Of a DNA stretch of 37,226 nucleotides, positions 9,185 through 17,383 are shown in pieces. Made by a program: the position numbers and the translations under genes. The DNA is taken from the NCBI GenBank assembly GCA_002425405.1, contig DIME01000037.1:2058-39283 (forward strand), read 5' to 3'. Every line of letters begins with the position of its first letter. The first letter of the stretch is position 1. This DNA comes from Candidatus Accumulibacter vicinus. Its GTDB lineage: Bacteria; Pseudomonadota; Gammaproteobacteria; Burkholderiales; Rhodocyclaceae. The notes under the pieces were generated by a model, which ran no database searches, was not told the origin of the DNA, and was given only the letters and a program-made list of their open reading frames with translations.

Positions 9185-10575
9185 AACACAAGGTCAAGAA
9201 TATCCACTTTGTCGGGATCGGCGGCGCCGGTATGAGCGGTATTGCCGAAGTACTGGCAAACCTCGGTTTTTCGGTCAGCGGTTCGGACCTGACCGACAGT
9301 TCGACGACCAGACACCTGGCCGCCCTCGGCGTGCGCACCGTGGTCGGACATACGGCCGCTAATGTTGCCGTCGCTGATGCGGTGGTGGTCTCTTCTGCAG
9401 TCAAGTCCGACAATCCCGAGGTGATCGCAGCACGCACCCGCAAGATACCGGTAGTACCGCGCGCGCAGATGCTGGCCGAACTGATGCGGCTCAAGCAGGG
9501 AATTGCCGTCGCCGGTACGCATGGCAAGACGACGACGACCAGCCTGGTGGCATCGATTCTTGCCGAAGGCGGCATGGACCCGACTTTCGTCATCGGAGGC
9601 CGTCTCAACGCCGCCGGTGCCAATGCCCGTCTGGGTTCAGGCGACTTTCTGGTGGCCGAGGCCGATGAGTCCGACGCGTCGTTTCTGCTGCTCTCGCCAG
9701 TGATCTCGATCGTCACCAACATCGACGCCGACCATATGGAAACCTATGGCCATGATTTCAGCCGGCTCAAGCAGTCCTTCGTCGATTTCCTGCAACGCCT
9801 GCCTTTCTACGGCGTCGCGGTGCTCTGTGCCGACGACGCCAATGTCCGTGAAATCATGCCGCTGGTCAGCAAGCAGATCGTCACCTACGGTCTCGATTCT
9901 TCGGCCAATTGCTATGCCGAGAACGTTGTGGCGGTCGATGGTCAGATGTGTTTCGATTGCGTGCGCGTCAACGGCAGCATCAACCGCCTGCCGGTCATAC
10001 TCAATCTGCCGGGAAGACATAACGTCCTGAATGCCTTGGCAGCGATTGCGGTTGCTGGTGAACTGGGCGTTGCCGATGCCGCCATCACCAAGGCATTGAA
10101 TGAATTCAGAGGGGTTGGAAGACGTTTTCAGCGCTATGGCGAGATTGCCCTGCCGCGCGGCGGACAATTCACGCTGGTCGACGACTACGGTCATCACCCG
10201 GTCGAGATGCGAGCGACGCTCGCGGCCGCGCGCGGCGCTTTCCCCGGTCGCCGTCTGTTGCTGGCTTTTCAGCCGCATCGCTATACCCGGACACGCGACT
10301 GCTTCGACGATTTCGTCAAGGTGCTCGGGGGGGCCGACGCGCTGGTGCTGAGCGAAGTGTATGCCGCGGGTGAACAGCCGATCGTTGCCGCCGATGGTCG
10401 AGCGCTGGCGCGTGCCTTGCGTGTCGCCGGCAAGGTCGAGCCGCTGTTTGTCGAGGCCATTGGCGATCTCCCGCAAGCGATTCTCGATGCCGCCCGCGAT
10501 GGCGATGTGGTGATGACGATGGGTGCCGGGTCAATCGGCGCGGTTCCCGGCAAACTGGCTGCGGCTGCCGCTTAA
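9181..10575 (+). CDS. murC: UDP-MurNAc:L-alanine ligase MurC
   Basis: First Mur ligase of the pathway, adding L-Ala to UDP-MurNAc. The GTG at 9181 is chosen as start: it forms the GTGA overlap with murG, has a strong ribosome binding site GAGGAG (9167-9172) eight bases upstream, and begins just before the UDP-binding loop HFVGIGGAGMSG. An in-frame upstream start at 9163 would sit before this ribosome site and is less likely. The protein is then 464 residues with the P-loop GTHGKTTT at 112-119. DDYGHHP in the C-terminal domain is also typical. Confidence 0.95.
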   Translation: MKHKVKNIHFVGIGGAGMSGIAEVLANLGFSVSGSDLTDSSTTRHLAALGVRTVVGHTAANVAVADAVVVSSAVKSDNPEVIAARTRKIPVVPRAQMLAELMRLKQGIAVAGTHGKTTTTSLVASILAEGGMDPTFVIGGRLNAAGANARLGSGDFLVAEADESDASFLLLSPVISIVTNIDADHMETYGHDFSRLKQSFVDFLQRLPFYGVAVLCADDANVREIMPLVSKQIVTYGLDSSANCYAENVVAVDGQMCFDCVRVNGSINRLPVILNLPGRHNVLNALAAIAVAGELGVADAAITKALNEFRGVGRRFQRYGEIALPRGGQFTLVDDYGHHPVEMRATLAAARGAFPGRRLLLAFQPHRYTRTRDCFDDFVKVLGGADALVLSEVYAAGEQPIVAADGRALARALRVAGKVEPLFVEAIGDLPQAILDAARDGDVVMTMGAGSIGAVPGKLAAAAA

Positions 10576-10585
10576 GGTGAGGATA

Positions 10586-11512
10586 ATGGACGCCCAGAAT
10601 TTCGGCAAGGTTGCGGTACTTTTCGGAGGGCGCTCCGCCGAGCGCGAGGTTTCCCTGAACAGTGGCCGTCGCGTGCTGGCGGCGTTACAGCGGCAGGGTG
10701 TTGACGCGCATGGTTTCGACCCGGCGGTGCGCAAGCTCGACGAATTGGCGGCTTTCGAGCGCGCATTTATCGCGCTGCACGGGCGCTATGGCGAAGATGG
10801 CACGATCCAGGGGGTGCTCGAACTGATGGGCATTCCCTATACGGGTAGTGGCGTGCTGGCCTCGGCGCTGGGAATGGACAAATGGCGCAGCAAGTTGCTC
10901 TGGCGTGCCGAACGTTTGCCGGTGCCGGAATACGCGCTGCTCAGTGGCACCAGCGATCTTGCACAGGTAGCCGCAGAACTGGGGCTGCCGCTGTTCGTCA
11001 AGCCGGCCTGCGAGGGGTCGTCGATCGGCATCAGCAAAGTCAAGTGTGCCGGCGAACTTGGCGCGGCGTACGCAGAAGCCGCCAGACATGATTCACTGGT
11101 AATCGCCGAGCGTGCGATCCTGGGTGGCGAATATACGGTCGCCATTCTCGGCGATCAGGCTCTGCCGATCATCAAGATCGAGCCGGGTCGCGAATTCTAT
11201 GATTACGAAGCCAAATACCTGCGCGACGATACCGCTTACCGCTGTCCCTGCGGTCTCCCGGAGAACCTGGAAGGCGAACTTCGCCAGCAGGCGCTCGAAG
11301 CATTCCGGATTCTGGGCGGTCGCGGCTGGGGTCGGGTCGATTTTCTGATGGACGAGGCGACGGTGACGGGCGAAAGTCGCGCCTACTTCCTGGAGGTAAA
11401 CACCTCGCCAGGGATGACCGACCATTCGCTGGTGCCGATGGCTGCCCGCGCAGCCGGGATGAGTTATGACGAACTGGTGGTGCGCGTACTCGCACTTGCC
11501 ACCCTGGGATGA
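10586..11512 (+). CDS. ddl: D-alanine:D-alanine ligase Ddl
   Basis: ATP-grasp enzyme making the D-Ala-D-Ala used by MurF. The ATG at 10586 is preferred to an upstream in-frame start at 10523. It has an AAGGTGAGG Shine-Dalgarno just ahead, and the family N-terminus (KVAVLFGGRSAEREVSLNSG) starts right after it. The length is 308 residues, as for DdlB. ATP-grasp motifs KPACEGSSIGISK and the metal-binding end LEVNTSPGMT are visible. Its dcw position between murC and ftsQ matches the DdlB type. Confidence 0.95.
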   Translation: MDAQNFGKVAVLFGGRSAEREVSLNSGRRVLAALQRQGVDAHGFDPAVRKLDELAAFERAFIALHGRYGEDGTIQGVLELMGIPYTGSGVLASALGMDKWRSKLLWRAERLPVPEYALLSGTSDLAQVAAELGLPLFVKPACEGSSIGISKVKCAGELGAAYAEAARHDSLVIAERAILGGEYTVAILGDQALPIIKIEPGREFYDYEAKYLRDDTAYRCPCGLPENLEGELRQQALEAFRILGGRGWGRVDFLMDEATVTGESRAYFLEVNTSPGMTDHSLVPMAARAAGMSYDELVVRVLALATLG

Positions 11513-11515
11513 GCG

Positions 11516-12268
11516 ATGTGGCACAAACCGCACCTGCTGACGGCCGTCTCGGATCTGCTCTTCCTGGCAGGGACTGCTGCCTTGCTGGTCGCGGCCGTCG
11601 TATGGGGAACGCCACGTCTGCGATTGTTTCCTCTGGCCGAGGTGCAGGTGACACAGGAACTGCGGGAGGTGCGGCGCAGCGAGATCGAGCAGTCGCTGTC
11701 GGATTTGTTGCGCGGCAATTTCTTTACCGTCGATGTCGATGCACTGCGTCGGGCACTGGAGCAGTTGTCCTGGGTACGACGTGCCGAGGTCTGGCGGCGA
11801 TGGCCGTCACACCTCGAGGTCCGTATCGAGGAACATCAGGCGGCCGCCCATTGGGGCGATGGGGATGGGCAACTGGTCAATACTTATGGCGAGCTTTTTC
11901 CGGCTTCGCTGTCACGGGAGCAGCCGCTTCCCCGGCTGAGTGGGCCGACGGGCTCCTCGGCCGAGGTTCTGCGACATTACGAGGAGTTCGCGCAGATCCT
12001 GAAACCCAGTGGTCGACTGCCGGCGCAGGTGGTTTTGTCGCCACGTCTGGCCTGGCTCCTGAAGCTGGAGGACGGCATGTTGATTGAACTCGGCCGTGAG
12101 CAGGCCAAGGCGCCGATCCGTATGCGCCTGCAGCGTTTCGTGGATTACTACCCGACTTTGTCGGACCCCCGCCATGGACGGCCGGTGGCGGTGGATATGC
12201 GGTATCCAAACGGTTTCGCATTGCGCTTTCCGGCCAGTGCAGGTCAAGAAATCAAAGGAAAGAAATGA
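11516..12268 (+). CDS. ftsQ: Cell division protein FtsQ
   Basis: Bitopic inner-membrane protein that links early and late divisome parts (FtsB and FtsL partners). It has 250 residues: a short cytoplasmic start, one hydrophobic helix at about residues 13-32, then a periplasmic POTRA domain (LFPLAEVQVTQELREV...) followed by the FtsQ beta domain. It starts four bases after the ddl stop and overlaps ftsA by ATGA. FtsQ is a weakly conserved family, so position and topology carry much of the call. Confidence 0.92.
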   Translation: MWHKPHLLTAVSDLLFLAGTAALLVAAVVWGTPRLRLFPLAEVQVTQELREVRRSEIEQSLSDLLRGNFFTVDVDALRRALEQLSWVRRAEVWRRWPSHLEVRIEEHQAAAHWGDGDGQLVNTYGELFPASLSREQPLPRLSGPTGSSAEVLRHYEEFAQILKPSGRLPAQVVLSPRLAWLLKLEDGMLIELGREQAKAPIRMRLQRFVDYYPTLSDPRHGRPVAVDMRYPNGFALRFPASAGQEIKGKK

Positions 12269-13494
12269 GCAGGGATAGCAAGGATCTGATCGTCGGACTC
12301 GATATCGGCACGTCGAAGATTGTCGCACTGGTCGCCGAACTCACTCCGGAAGGACGAGTGAACGTCATCGGCATGGGTTCGCAGGAATCGAAGGGGCTGA
12401 AGAAAGGCGTCGTGGTCAACATCGAGGAGACCGTCGCCACCATTTCACGCGTTCTCCAGGAAGTTGAACTGATGGCCGACTGCAAGGTTCGCGACGTGTA
12501 TACCGGCATCGCCGGCAGCCACATCAGAAGCTTCAACTCGAACGGAATGGTCGCCATCAAGGACAAGGAAGTCACGACGATGGACGTCGAAAGGGTGATT
12601 GAGACAGCGCGCGCCATGCCCATTCCCGCCGACCAGGAAATTCTGCACATTCTCACGCAGGAATTCATCATCGACGATCAGGATGGCATCCGCGAACCGA
12701 TCGGCATGAGCGGCTTTCGCCTCGAGGTGAAGGTGCACATTGTGACCGGTGCGGTCTCGGCCGCCCAGAATATCGTCAAATGCGTTCGCCGCTGTGGGCT
12801 GGAGGTCAACGACCTGGTTCTGCAGCCGCTCGCGTCAAGCTGCGCAGTCCTCTCGGAGGACGAAAAGGACCTTGGCATCTGCCTGATCGACATCGGTGGC
12901 GGTACCACCGATCTGGCGGTGTGGACGCAGGGCGCCATTCGTCATACCTCGGTCATTCCGATCGCCGGTGACCAGATTACCAACGATATCGCAATGGCAC
13001 TGCGTACGCCGACACGCGAGGCAGAAGACATCAAGCGCAAGTATGGCTGTGCGCTGGCCCATCTGGCGGACCCGGCCGACGTCCTCGACGTCGCCGGCGT
13101 CGACGACCGCCCTTCTCGCAAGCTGTCACGTCGGGCGCTGGCGGATGTCATTCAACCACGTGTCGAGGAACTGTATGAACTGATTCAAGCGGAACTCCGG
13201 CGTTCCGGTTTCGAGGATGTGTTGTCTTCCGGCATCGTGCTGACCGGCGGGGCTTCGGTGATGCCGGGGATGATCGAACTTGGCGAGGAGATTTTTCATA
13301 TGCCGGTTCGCCTGGGCGTCCCCAAGTATCAGGGTGCCCTCTCCGACGTAGTTCAGAGCCCCCGCTTTGCGACCGCTTGCGGGTTGCTGCTTGAAGCACA
13401 GACGCAACGCAAGCGCGGCTTGAAGGTACGGGAAACACGCGATGTCAAACAGGTTTTCGGTCGCATGAAGTCGTGGTTCGAGAAGAACTTCTGA
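12265..13494 (+). CDS. ftsA: Cell division protein FtsA
   Basis: Actin-like ATPase that tethers FtsZ filaments to the membrane and recruits the divisome. It has 409 residues. The phosphate-1 loop GLDIGTSKIVALV is near the N-terminus and phosphate-2 DIGGGTTDL is at 209-217; the C-terminus (KSWFEKNF) forms the amphipathic membrane-targeting helix. An AAAGGAAAG ribosome site precedes the ATG, which overlaps the ftsQ stop. A 66-base spacer separates it from ftsZ. Confidence 0.96.
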   Translation: MSRDSKDLIVGLDIGTSKIVALVAELTPEGRVNVIGMGSQESKGLKKGVVVNIEETVATISRVLQEVELMADCKVRDVYTGIAGSHIRSFNSNGMVAIKDKEVTTMDVERVIETARAMPIPADQEILHILTQEFIIDDQDGIREPIGMSGFRLEVKVHIVTGAVSAAQNIVKCVRRCGLEVNDLVLQPLASSCAVLSEDEKDLGICLIDIGGGTTDLAVWTQGAIRHTSVIPIAGDQITNDIAMALRTPTREAEDIKRKYGCALAHLADPADVLDVAGVDDRPSRKLSRRALADVIQPRVEELYELIQAELRRSGFEDVLSSGIVLTGGASVMPGMIELGEEIFHMPVRLGVPKYQGALSDVVQSPRFATACGLLLEAQTQRKRGLKVRETRDVKQVFGRMKSWFEKNF

Positions 13495-13560
13495 GGGGGT
13501 TGCTGACTATGATTACCGGTTTTTTGAAAATTTTTTGAACTTTTTGCAGAGGAGACGTGA
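13495..13560 (+). promoter_or_regulatory. ftsZ leader with phased T-tracts and strong ribosome site
   Basis: This is one of the few real gaps in the dcw cluster. It holds three runs of T (starting at 13520, 13531 and 13541, 5-6 T each) spaced 10-11 bases apart, two of them within the near-repeat TTTTTTGAA, then GAGGAG just before the ftsZ ATG. Helically phased A/T tracts can bend DNA, and a U-rich stretch in mRNA can bind ribosomal protein S1; either would raise ftsZ expression. A weak TATGAT (13508-13513) has no good -35. Function is inferred. Confidence 0.45.
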
Positions 13561-14724
13561 ATGTTTGAAATCATCGACAAGGAAGAAAGCGAACGGGATA
13601 CCGTCATCAAGGTGATCGGAATCGGGGGGGCGGGTGGCAATGCTGTAGATCACATGATCCGTGAAGGGGTCAATGGGGTGGATTTCATTACCGCGAATAC
13701 CGACTCGCAGGCACTCGGCCGCAGCATCGCCATTCATAAGCTGCAACTGGGCAAGACCGGCCTCGGCGCAGGCGCCAAGCCGGAAGCCGGGCGTAGCGCG
13801 GCGATCGAGGAGCGCGATGCCATCGTCGAGTCTCTCAAAGGCGCACACATGGTTTTCATCACCGCCGGCATGGGCGGCGGAACCGGCACCGGCGCCGCAC
13901 CGATCGTTGCCGAAGTGGCCCGTGAACTTGGGGTGCTGACCGTCGCTGTGGTCACCAAGCCGTTCGGATTCGAAGGCAAGCGCCTGAAAGTGGCAGATGT
14001 CGGGATTGCCGAGTTGCAGAAGCACGTCGATTCGCTGATCGTCATTCTCAATGACCGGCTGATGGACGTTCTCGGGGATGATGTTTCCATGGACGACGCC
14101 TTCAAGGCCGCGGATAACGTCTTGCGTAACGCGGTTGGCGGGATTGCCGAAATCATCAACTTTCCAGGATTGGTCAACGTCGACTTCGAAGACGTAAGAA
14201 CGGTCATGGGCGAGATGGGGATGGCCATGATGGGCTCCGCGAACGCTGCCGGGGTCGACCGGGCGCGGATCGCTGCAGAACGCGCCGTTTCATCTCCGCT
14301 TCTCGAAGGTGTCAACCTTTCAGGCGCCAAGGGGGTACTGGTTAACATCACCGCCACGCGTTCCCTGAAAATGAAGGAAGTCAATGAAGTGATGACCACC
14401 GTCCGTGCCTTTGCGGCGGACGACGCGCACATCATCTTCGGCGCCGTTTATGACGAAAATATGGGCGAGGAAATTCGTGTGACGGTGGTGGCCACCGGTC
14501 TTGGCCAGGCACAGGCCAAACGCTTCGAGGTGATCAACAGCGTGGTCAACCAGGGTACCGGCACCGATGGCCGGTTCTCGCACTCTGCGAACATTGACTA
14601 CTCGTCGCTCGATCAGGTGCCGGCAATCGTTCGCAAGGGGCGCAGCGCAACCGTCGAAGCGCTGGCCAATAGCGGTGTGGACCGCTACGATATTCCAGCA
14701 TTTCTAAGGAAACAAGCTGACTAG
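13561..14724 (+). CDS. ftsZ: Cell division GTPase FtsZ
   Basis: Tubulin-like GTPase forming the Z ring. It has 387 residues. The tubulin signature GGGTGTG is at 105-111, the N-terminal GIGGAGGNAVDHM loop binds nucleotide, and the C-terminal conserved peptide is DIPAFLRKQAD (377-387), which binds FtsA and other partners. The start has a GAGGAG ribosome site. In this window MinC, the FtsZ antagonist, is encoded about 7.3 kb downstream on the other strand. Confidence 0.98.
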   Translation: MFEIIDKEESERDTVIKVIGIGGAGGNAVDHMIREGVNGVDFITANTDSQALGRSIAIHKLQLGKTGLGAGAKPEAGRSAAIEERDAIVESLKGAHMVFITAGMGGGTGTGAAPIVAEVARELGVLTVAVVTKPFGFEGKRLKVADVGIAELQKHVDSLIVILNDRLMDVLGDDVSMDDAFKAADNVLRNAVGGIAEIINFPGLVNVDFEDVRTVMGEMGMAMMGSANAAGVDRARIAAERAVSSPLLEGVNLSGAKGVLVNITATRSLKMKEVNEVMTTVRAFAADDAHIIFGAVYDENMGEEIRVTVVATGLGQAQAKRFEVINSVVNQGTGTDGRFSHSANIDYSSLDQVPAIVRKGRSATVEALANSGVDRYDIPAFLRKQAD

Positions 14725-14762
14725 GCCGCGCAAGTCCTCATTTTCCTGCCAGGATTGGCGAG

Positions 14763-14791
14763 TTCCAGAGCCGCTCAGGGTGTGTTAGAAT
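14763..14791 (+). promoter_or_regulatory. Candidate lpxC promoter
   Basis: In the 95-base ftsZ-lpxC gap a TAGAAT box (14786-14791) is preceded by TGT to form an extended -10 (TGTTAGAAT). TTCCAG at 14763-14768 is a mediocre -35 at the ideal 17-base spacing. lpxC commonly has its own promoter at the end of dcw clusters. No terminator hairpin with a T-run was seen, so read-through from ftsZ is also possible. Confidence 0.4.
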
Positions 14792-14819
14792 TCGCCAATT
14801 TCATCGTTATTTCAGACAC

Positions 14820-15749
14820 ATGTTAAAGCAGCGAACGCTCAAGTCGATGGTCCGCGCGGCCGGCGTCGGCCTGCATTCCGGGGTCAAGGTGAGCATCAGC
14901 TTGCGCCCGGCTGCTCCGGGCACGGGCATCGTCTTTCGGCGAATTGATCTCGATCCGGTGGTTGACTTGCCGGCATCAGCCCTGCTCGTCGGCGATACGC
15001 GCATGTGCTCGTGCCTGGAGCGCGACGGCGTCAAGGTCGGGACCGTCGAACACCTGATGTCGGCTTTCGCGGGTCTGGGGGTCGACAACGCCTTTGTCGA
15101 CCTCGATGCCGCCGAAGTGCCGATTCTCGATGGTTCGGCCTCACCGTTTGTCTTCCTCATTCAGTCGGCCGGGATTGAAGAACAACCGGTGGCCAAGCGC
15201 TTCATCCGGATCATACGTCCGATCGAAGTGCGCGAAACGGACCCGTCGGGCGAAAAATGGGCGCGTCTCGACCCCTACGATGGGTTCCGCCTGTCGTTCT
15301 CGATCGGTTTCAACCATCCGGCGATCGATCGCACCGGTCAGCAGGTGACCATCGATTTTGCCAAGCACTCTTATATCCGTGAAGTGGCGCGGGCGCGGAC
15401 CTTCGGCTTCATGCAGGAGGTCGAGTGGCTGCACGAAAACGGTCTCGCACAAGGCGGAGGCCTGGAAAATGCGGTCGTGCTCGACGAGTACCGGGTGTTG
15501 AACGCCGATGGTCTGCGTTACAGCGATGAGTTCGTCAAGCACAAGGTGCTCGACGCCGTCGGCGACCTCTACCTGCTCGGCCATCCCTTGCTGGCTTCAT
15601 TCAGTGCTCATAAATCCGGGCACGCGCTGAACAATGCGCTGGCCCGGGCACTTCTGGCCACCCCGGCAGCCTGGGAGTATGTCAGCTTCGAGGACCGCGA
15701 GCTGGCACCAGCAACCGTCTCGCACTGGCTGACCTTGCCAGCCTTCTGA
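14820..15749 (+). CDS. lpxC: UDP-3-O-acyl-GlcNAc deacetylase LpxC
   Basis: Zinc enzyme for the committed step of lipid A synthesis in the cytoplasm. It has 309 residues, standard length. Zinc ligands are H78 (EHLMSAFAG), H241 and D245 (HKVLDAVGD); the catalytic histidine is H268 in AHKSGH. The position directly after ftsZ is the classic end of the dcw cluster and confirms a Gram-negative host with lipopolysaccharide. Confidence 0.97.
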   Translation: MLKQRTLKSMVRAAGVGLHSGVKVSISLRPAAPGTGIVFRRIDLDPVVDLPASALLVGDTRMCSCLERDGVKVGTVEHLMSAFAGLGVDNAFVDLDAAEVPILDGSASPFVFLIQSAGIEEQPVAKRFIRIIRPIEVRETDPSGEKWARLDPYDGFRLSFSIGFNHPAIDRTGQQVTIDFAKHSYIREVARARTFGFMQEVEWLHENGLAQGGGLENAVVLDEYRVLNADGLRYSDEFVKHKVLDAVGDLYLLGHPLLASFSAHKSGHALNNALARALLATPAAWEYVSFEDRELAPATVSHWLTLPAF

Positions 15750-15754
15750 CACGT

Positions 15755-15943
15755 ATGTGGCTGTTGCGTCTGCTGGCGGTATTGACGGGGCTCACCGTTG
15801 CTGGCAGCGTGGTGGCCTTTCTGTTCACCCGCGATGCGCGCTATCTGCAGTTCGCCTGGCGCCTGTTTCGCTATTCATTGATCGTCGCACTGCTGGTTTT
15901 CGCGTTGATGATCCTTGAGCGGGTGGCGGTCATTCCTGTCTAG
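15755..15943 (+). CDS. Small two-helix membrane protein downstream of lpxC
   Basis: A 62-residue ORF starts five bases after lpxC. It has two hydrophobic stretches (about residues 2-25 and 40-61) joined by a basic, aromatic loop (FTRDARYLQFAWRLFRY), which predicts a helical hairpin in the inner membrane. No named family is recognised. The close spacing suggests co-transcription with lpxC. Its 3' end overlaps the convergent DciA-like gene by 14 bases. The coding call rests on the clean hydrophobic pattern and operon spacing. Confidence 0.65.
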   Translation: MWLLRLLAVLTGLTVAGSVVAFLFTRDARYLQFAWRLFRYSLIVALLVFALMILERVAVIPV

Positions 15944-16367
15944 CCGCACGTGCCAGCAGGCCTTCGACTGCCGTTCGCAATCCCGATAATGCCGGCAGCG
16001 AATCGCGCAATGCCGCCAACTCCTGGCTGGTTCTGGCGCTGAGTGGCTTCTGCGTCGGCGCAGGGATCGCTGCATGCTCTGGTCGGGCCTGTACCTTGAC
16101 CAGCACGCTGGTGCATTCGAGTCCCCGCTTCGACAGTTCGTTGGCCAGCGTTGGCGCCAACTGGCGCAGCTTGGTGGCCACTGCGCCATTGCTGGCGTGA
16201 ATCACCACGGCTCGCGATTTGTAATTGGCCACGCAACTGGCTTCGCCCAGATGCGCCGGAACAATCTCCTGATAGAGACCGGCCAGTTTGACCAGGAGTC
16301 GCGCGTGCGCCAGCACCTTGCCGGCGCCCTCGGTTCCTTCAAGATAGTTCAGCAGCAAATCTGCCAT
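15930..16367 (-). CDS. DUF721 / DciA-type protein (predicted replicative helicase loader factor)
   Basis: The 145-residue product carries the DUF721 core (ANYKSRAVVIHASNGAVATKLRQLAPTLANEL, positions roughly 50-80), the fold of DciA, which helps load the replicative helicase DnaB in bacteria lacking DnaC or DnaI. Genes of this family often sit next to lpxC, as here. The ATG at 16367 is chosen over an in-frame start at 16457, because family-like sequence begins there and the upstream stretch is cysteine- and histidine-rich with no family resemblance. A small hairpin (16382-16398, GCCTGC/GCAGGC) lies just upstream. The C-terminal third is variable, as is usual. Confidence 0.75.
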   Translation of the reverse strand: MADLLLNYLEGTEGAGKVLAHARLLVKLAGLYQEIVPAHLGEASCVANYKSRAVVIHASNGAVATKLRQLAPTLANELSKRGLECTSVLVKVQARPEHAAIPAPTQKPLSARTSQELAALRDSLPALSGLRTAVEGLLARAARQE

Positions 16368-16569
16368 CAGGAACACCGAAAGCCTGCATCGCGCAGGCAG
16401 GTGAAGGTGGACTGGAGCGTGGAACGAGGCTTGAATACACTTGAAGACGCAAGGCAACGCATTTTGATTTGGCTATCCAGCAAGGTCCCAAGATGAAGCC
16501 ATGGTAGCAACTGGCGCCGGGATCGTCTACCAGAAGAAGCCCGCCAGCATGCGCTCGAGCGCACCAATA

Positions 16570-16606
16570 CCGACATCGGGCAAAGACAAGCGATATAATC
16601 CCCACC
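16570..16606 (+). promoter_or_regulatory. Promoter of the Crp/Fnr-type regulator, possibly giving a leaderless mRNA
   Basis: A perfect TATAAT lies at 16594-16599, with CCGACA at 16570-16575 as a partial -35 (18-base spacer). Transcription would start about seven bases past the box, at 16606-16607, which is the A of the ATG. No purine-rich ribosome site lies between the box and the ATG (the sequence is CCCCACC). This fits a leaderless or nearly leaderless message. Confidence 0.55.
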
Positions 16607-17299
16607 ATGGCTGTACATCCTCTTCTTTTGCAGCAATTTCCGCTACTTAACTCTCTTCCCGCAGATCAGTTGGAACGGCTTGCCGGTCAGGCCAGTACCC
16701 AGACCTTCGCCAAACGGGAGGTGGTACTACCGAAATCCAGTGCCCCACGTAACCTGTGTTTCCTGGTCAATGGTCGTCTGCAGGCGATCGACTTTACCCT
16801 CGACGGGAGGGAAGTCGGCCTTTATTTCATCGATCCAGGCGACTATTTTGCAGAATTGGCTCTGATCGACGGTCAGACACAGCCGGAACTGGTGATCTCC
16901 AATAGCGTATCCCAGGTCGTGTTCGTTCCGGGCGCCGAGATTCGCCCCTTGTTGTTCTCGACGCCTTTGATGGCCGAAGCCCTGTGTCGGCGCTTGGCGC
17001 AAAGAGTGCGCATCCAGGTGAGCCATCGCCAGATTCTGGGTTTGAACAATCCCTTGCAACGCATCTGCGCACATCTCGAACTCCTGACCATGGGGGGGGA
17101 CGGCAACCGGCGCATTCTCAAGGCACCGACGCACCAGGAGATCGCCATCATGGTCAGTCTGACTCGTGAAACGGTCACGCGCACTTTTCAGGTACTGCAA
17201 ACCAAGGGGGTGTTGACTCGGGAAGGAGAAGACCTGCTGGTGGATACCGCCAAATTGTCGGAACTGTCAAGCAGCCGTGGGACTGGCGGTAGCGATTGA
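16607..17299 (+). CDS. Crp/Fnr-family transcriptional regulator
   Basis: It has 230 residues: an N-terminal cyclic-nucleotide-like beta-roll (about 15-130, with VNGRLQAIDFTLDGREVGLYFIDPGDYFAELALIDGQ), a dimer helix, and a C-terminal winged HTH (about 150-220, THQEIAIMVSLTRETVTRTFQVLQTKG). The four-cysteine iron-sulfur cluster of true FNR is absent: only three scattered cysteines occur. It could therefore be a Dnr- or Crp-like sensor rather than a direct O2 sensor. The ubiUVT genes lie about 1-4 kb away and carry an FNR-type box, so it is a candidate regulator of them, but this is inference. A promoter with perfect -10 is directly in front. Confidence 0.9.
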   Translation: MAVHPLLLQQFPLLNSLPADQLERLAGQASTQTFAKREVVLPKSSAPRNLCFLVNGRLQAIDFTLDGREVGLYFIDPGDYFAELALIDGQTQPELVISNSVSQVVFVPGAEIRPLLFSTPLMAEALCRRLAQRVRIQVSHRQILGLNNPLQRICAHLELLTMGGDGNRRILKAPTHQEIAIMVSLTRETVTRTFQVLQTKGVLTREGEDLLVDTAKLSELSSSRGTGGSD

Positions 17300-17383
17300 C
17301 GGCGGCACGCATCGGCGCCTGCCTGGTGTTCCCGATGGTTGAAAGACTGTCGGCAAGGAAAGATTGATCCACTGATAACCCGC

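Noticed and set aside
16368..16457. N-terminal 30-codon extension of the DciA-like protein
   Set aside because: It has no DUF721 similarity, is rich in Cys/His/Pro, and overlaps a leader hairpin; the ATG at 16367 fits the family.
16607..17299. Calling the Crp/Fnr regulator a true oxygen-sensing FNR
   Set aside because: The N-terminal cysteine cluster needed to hold the [4Fe-4S] centre is absent.
17364..17378. TTGATCCACTGATAA as an FNR box
   Set aside because: Only the first half-site matches, and it lies between two converging 3' ends where a promoter is not expected.
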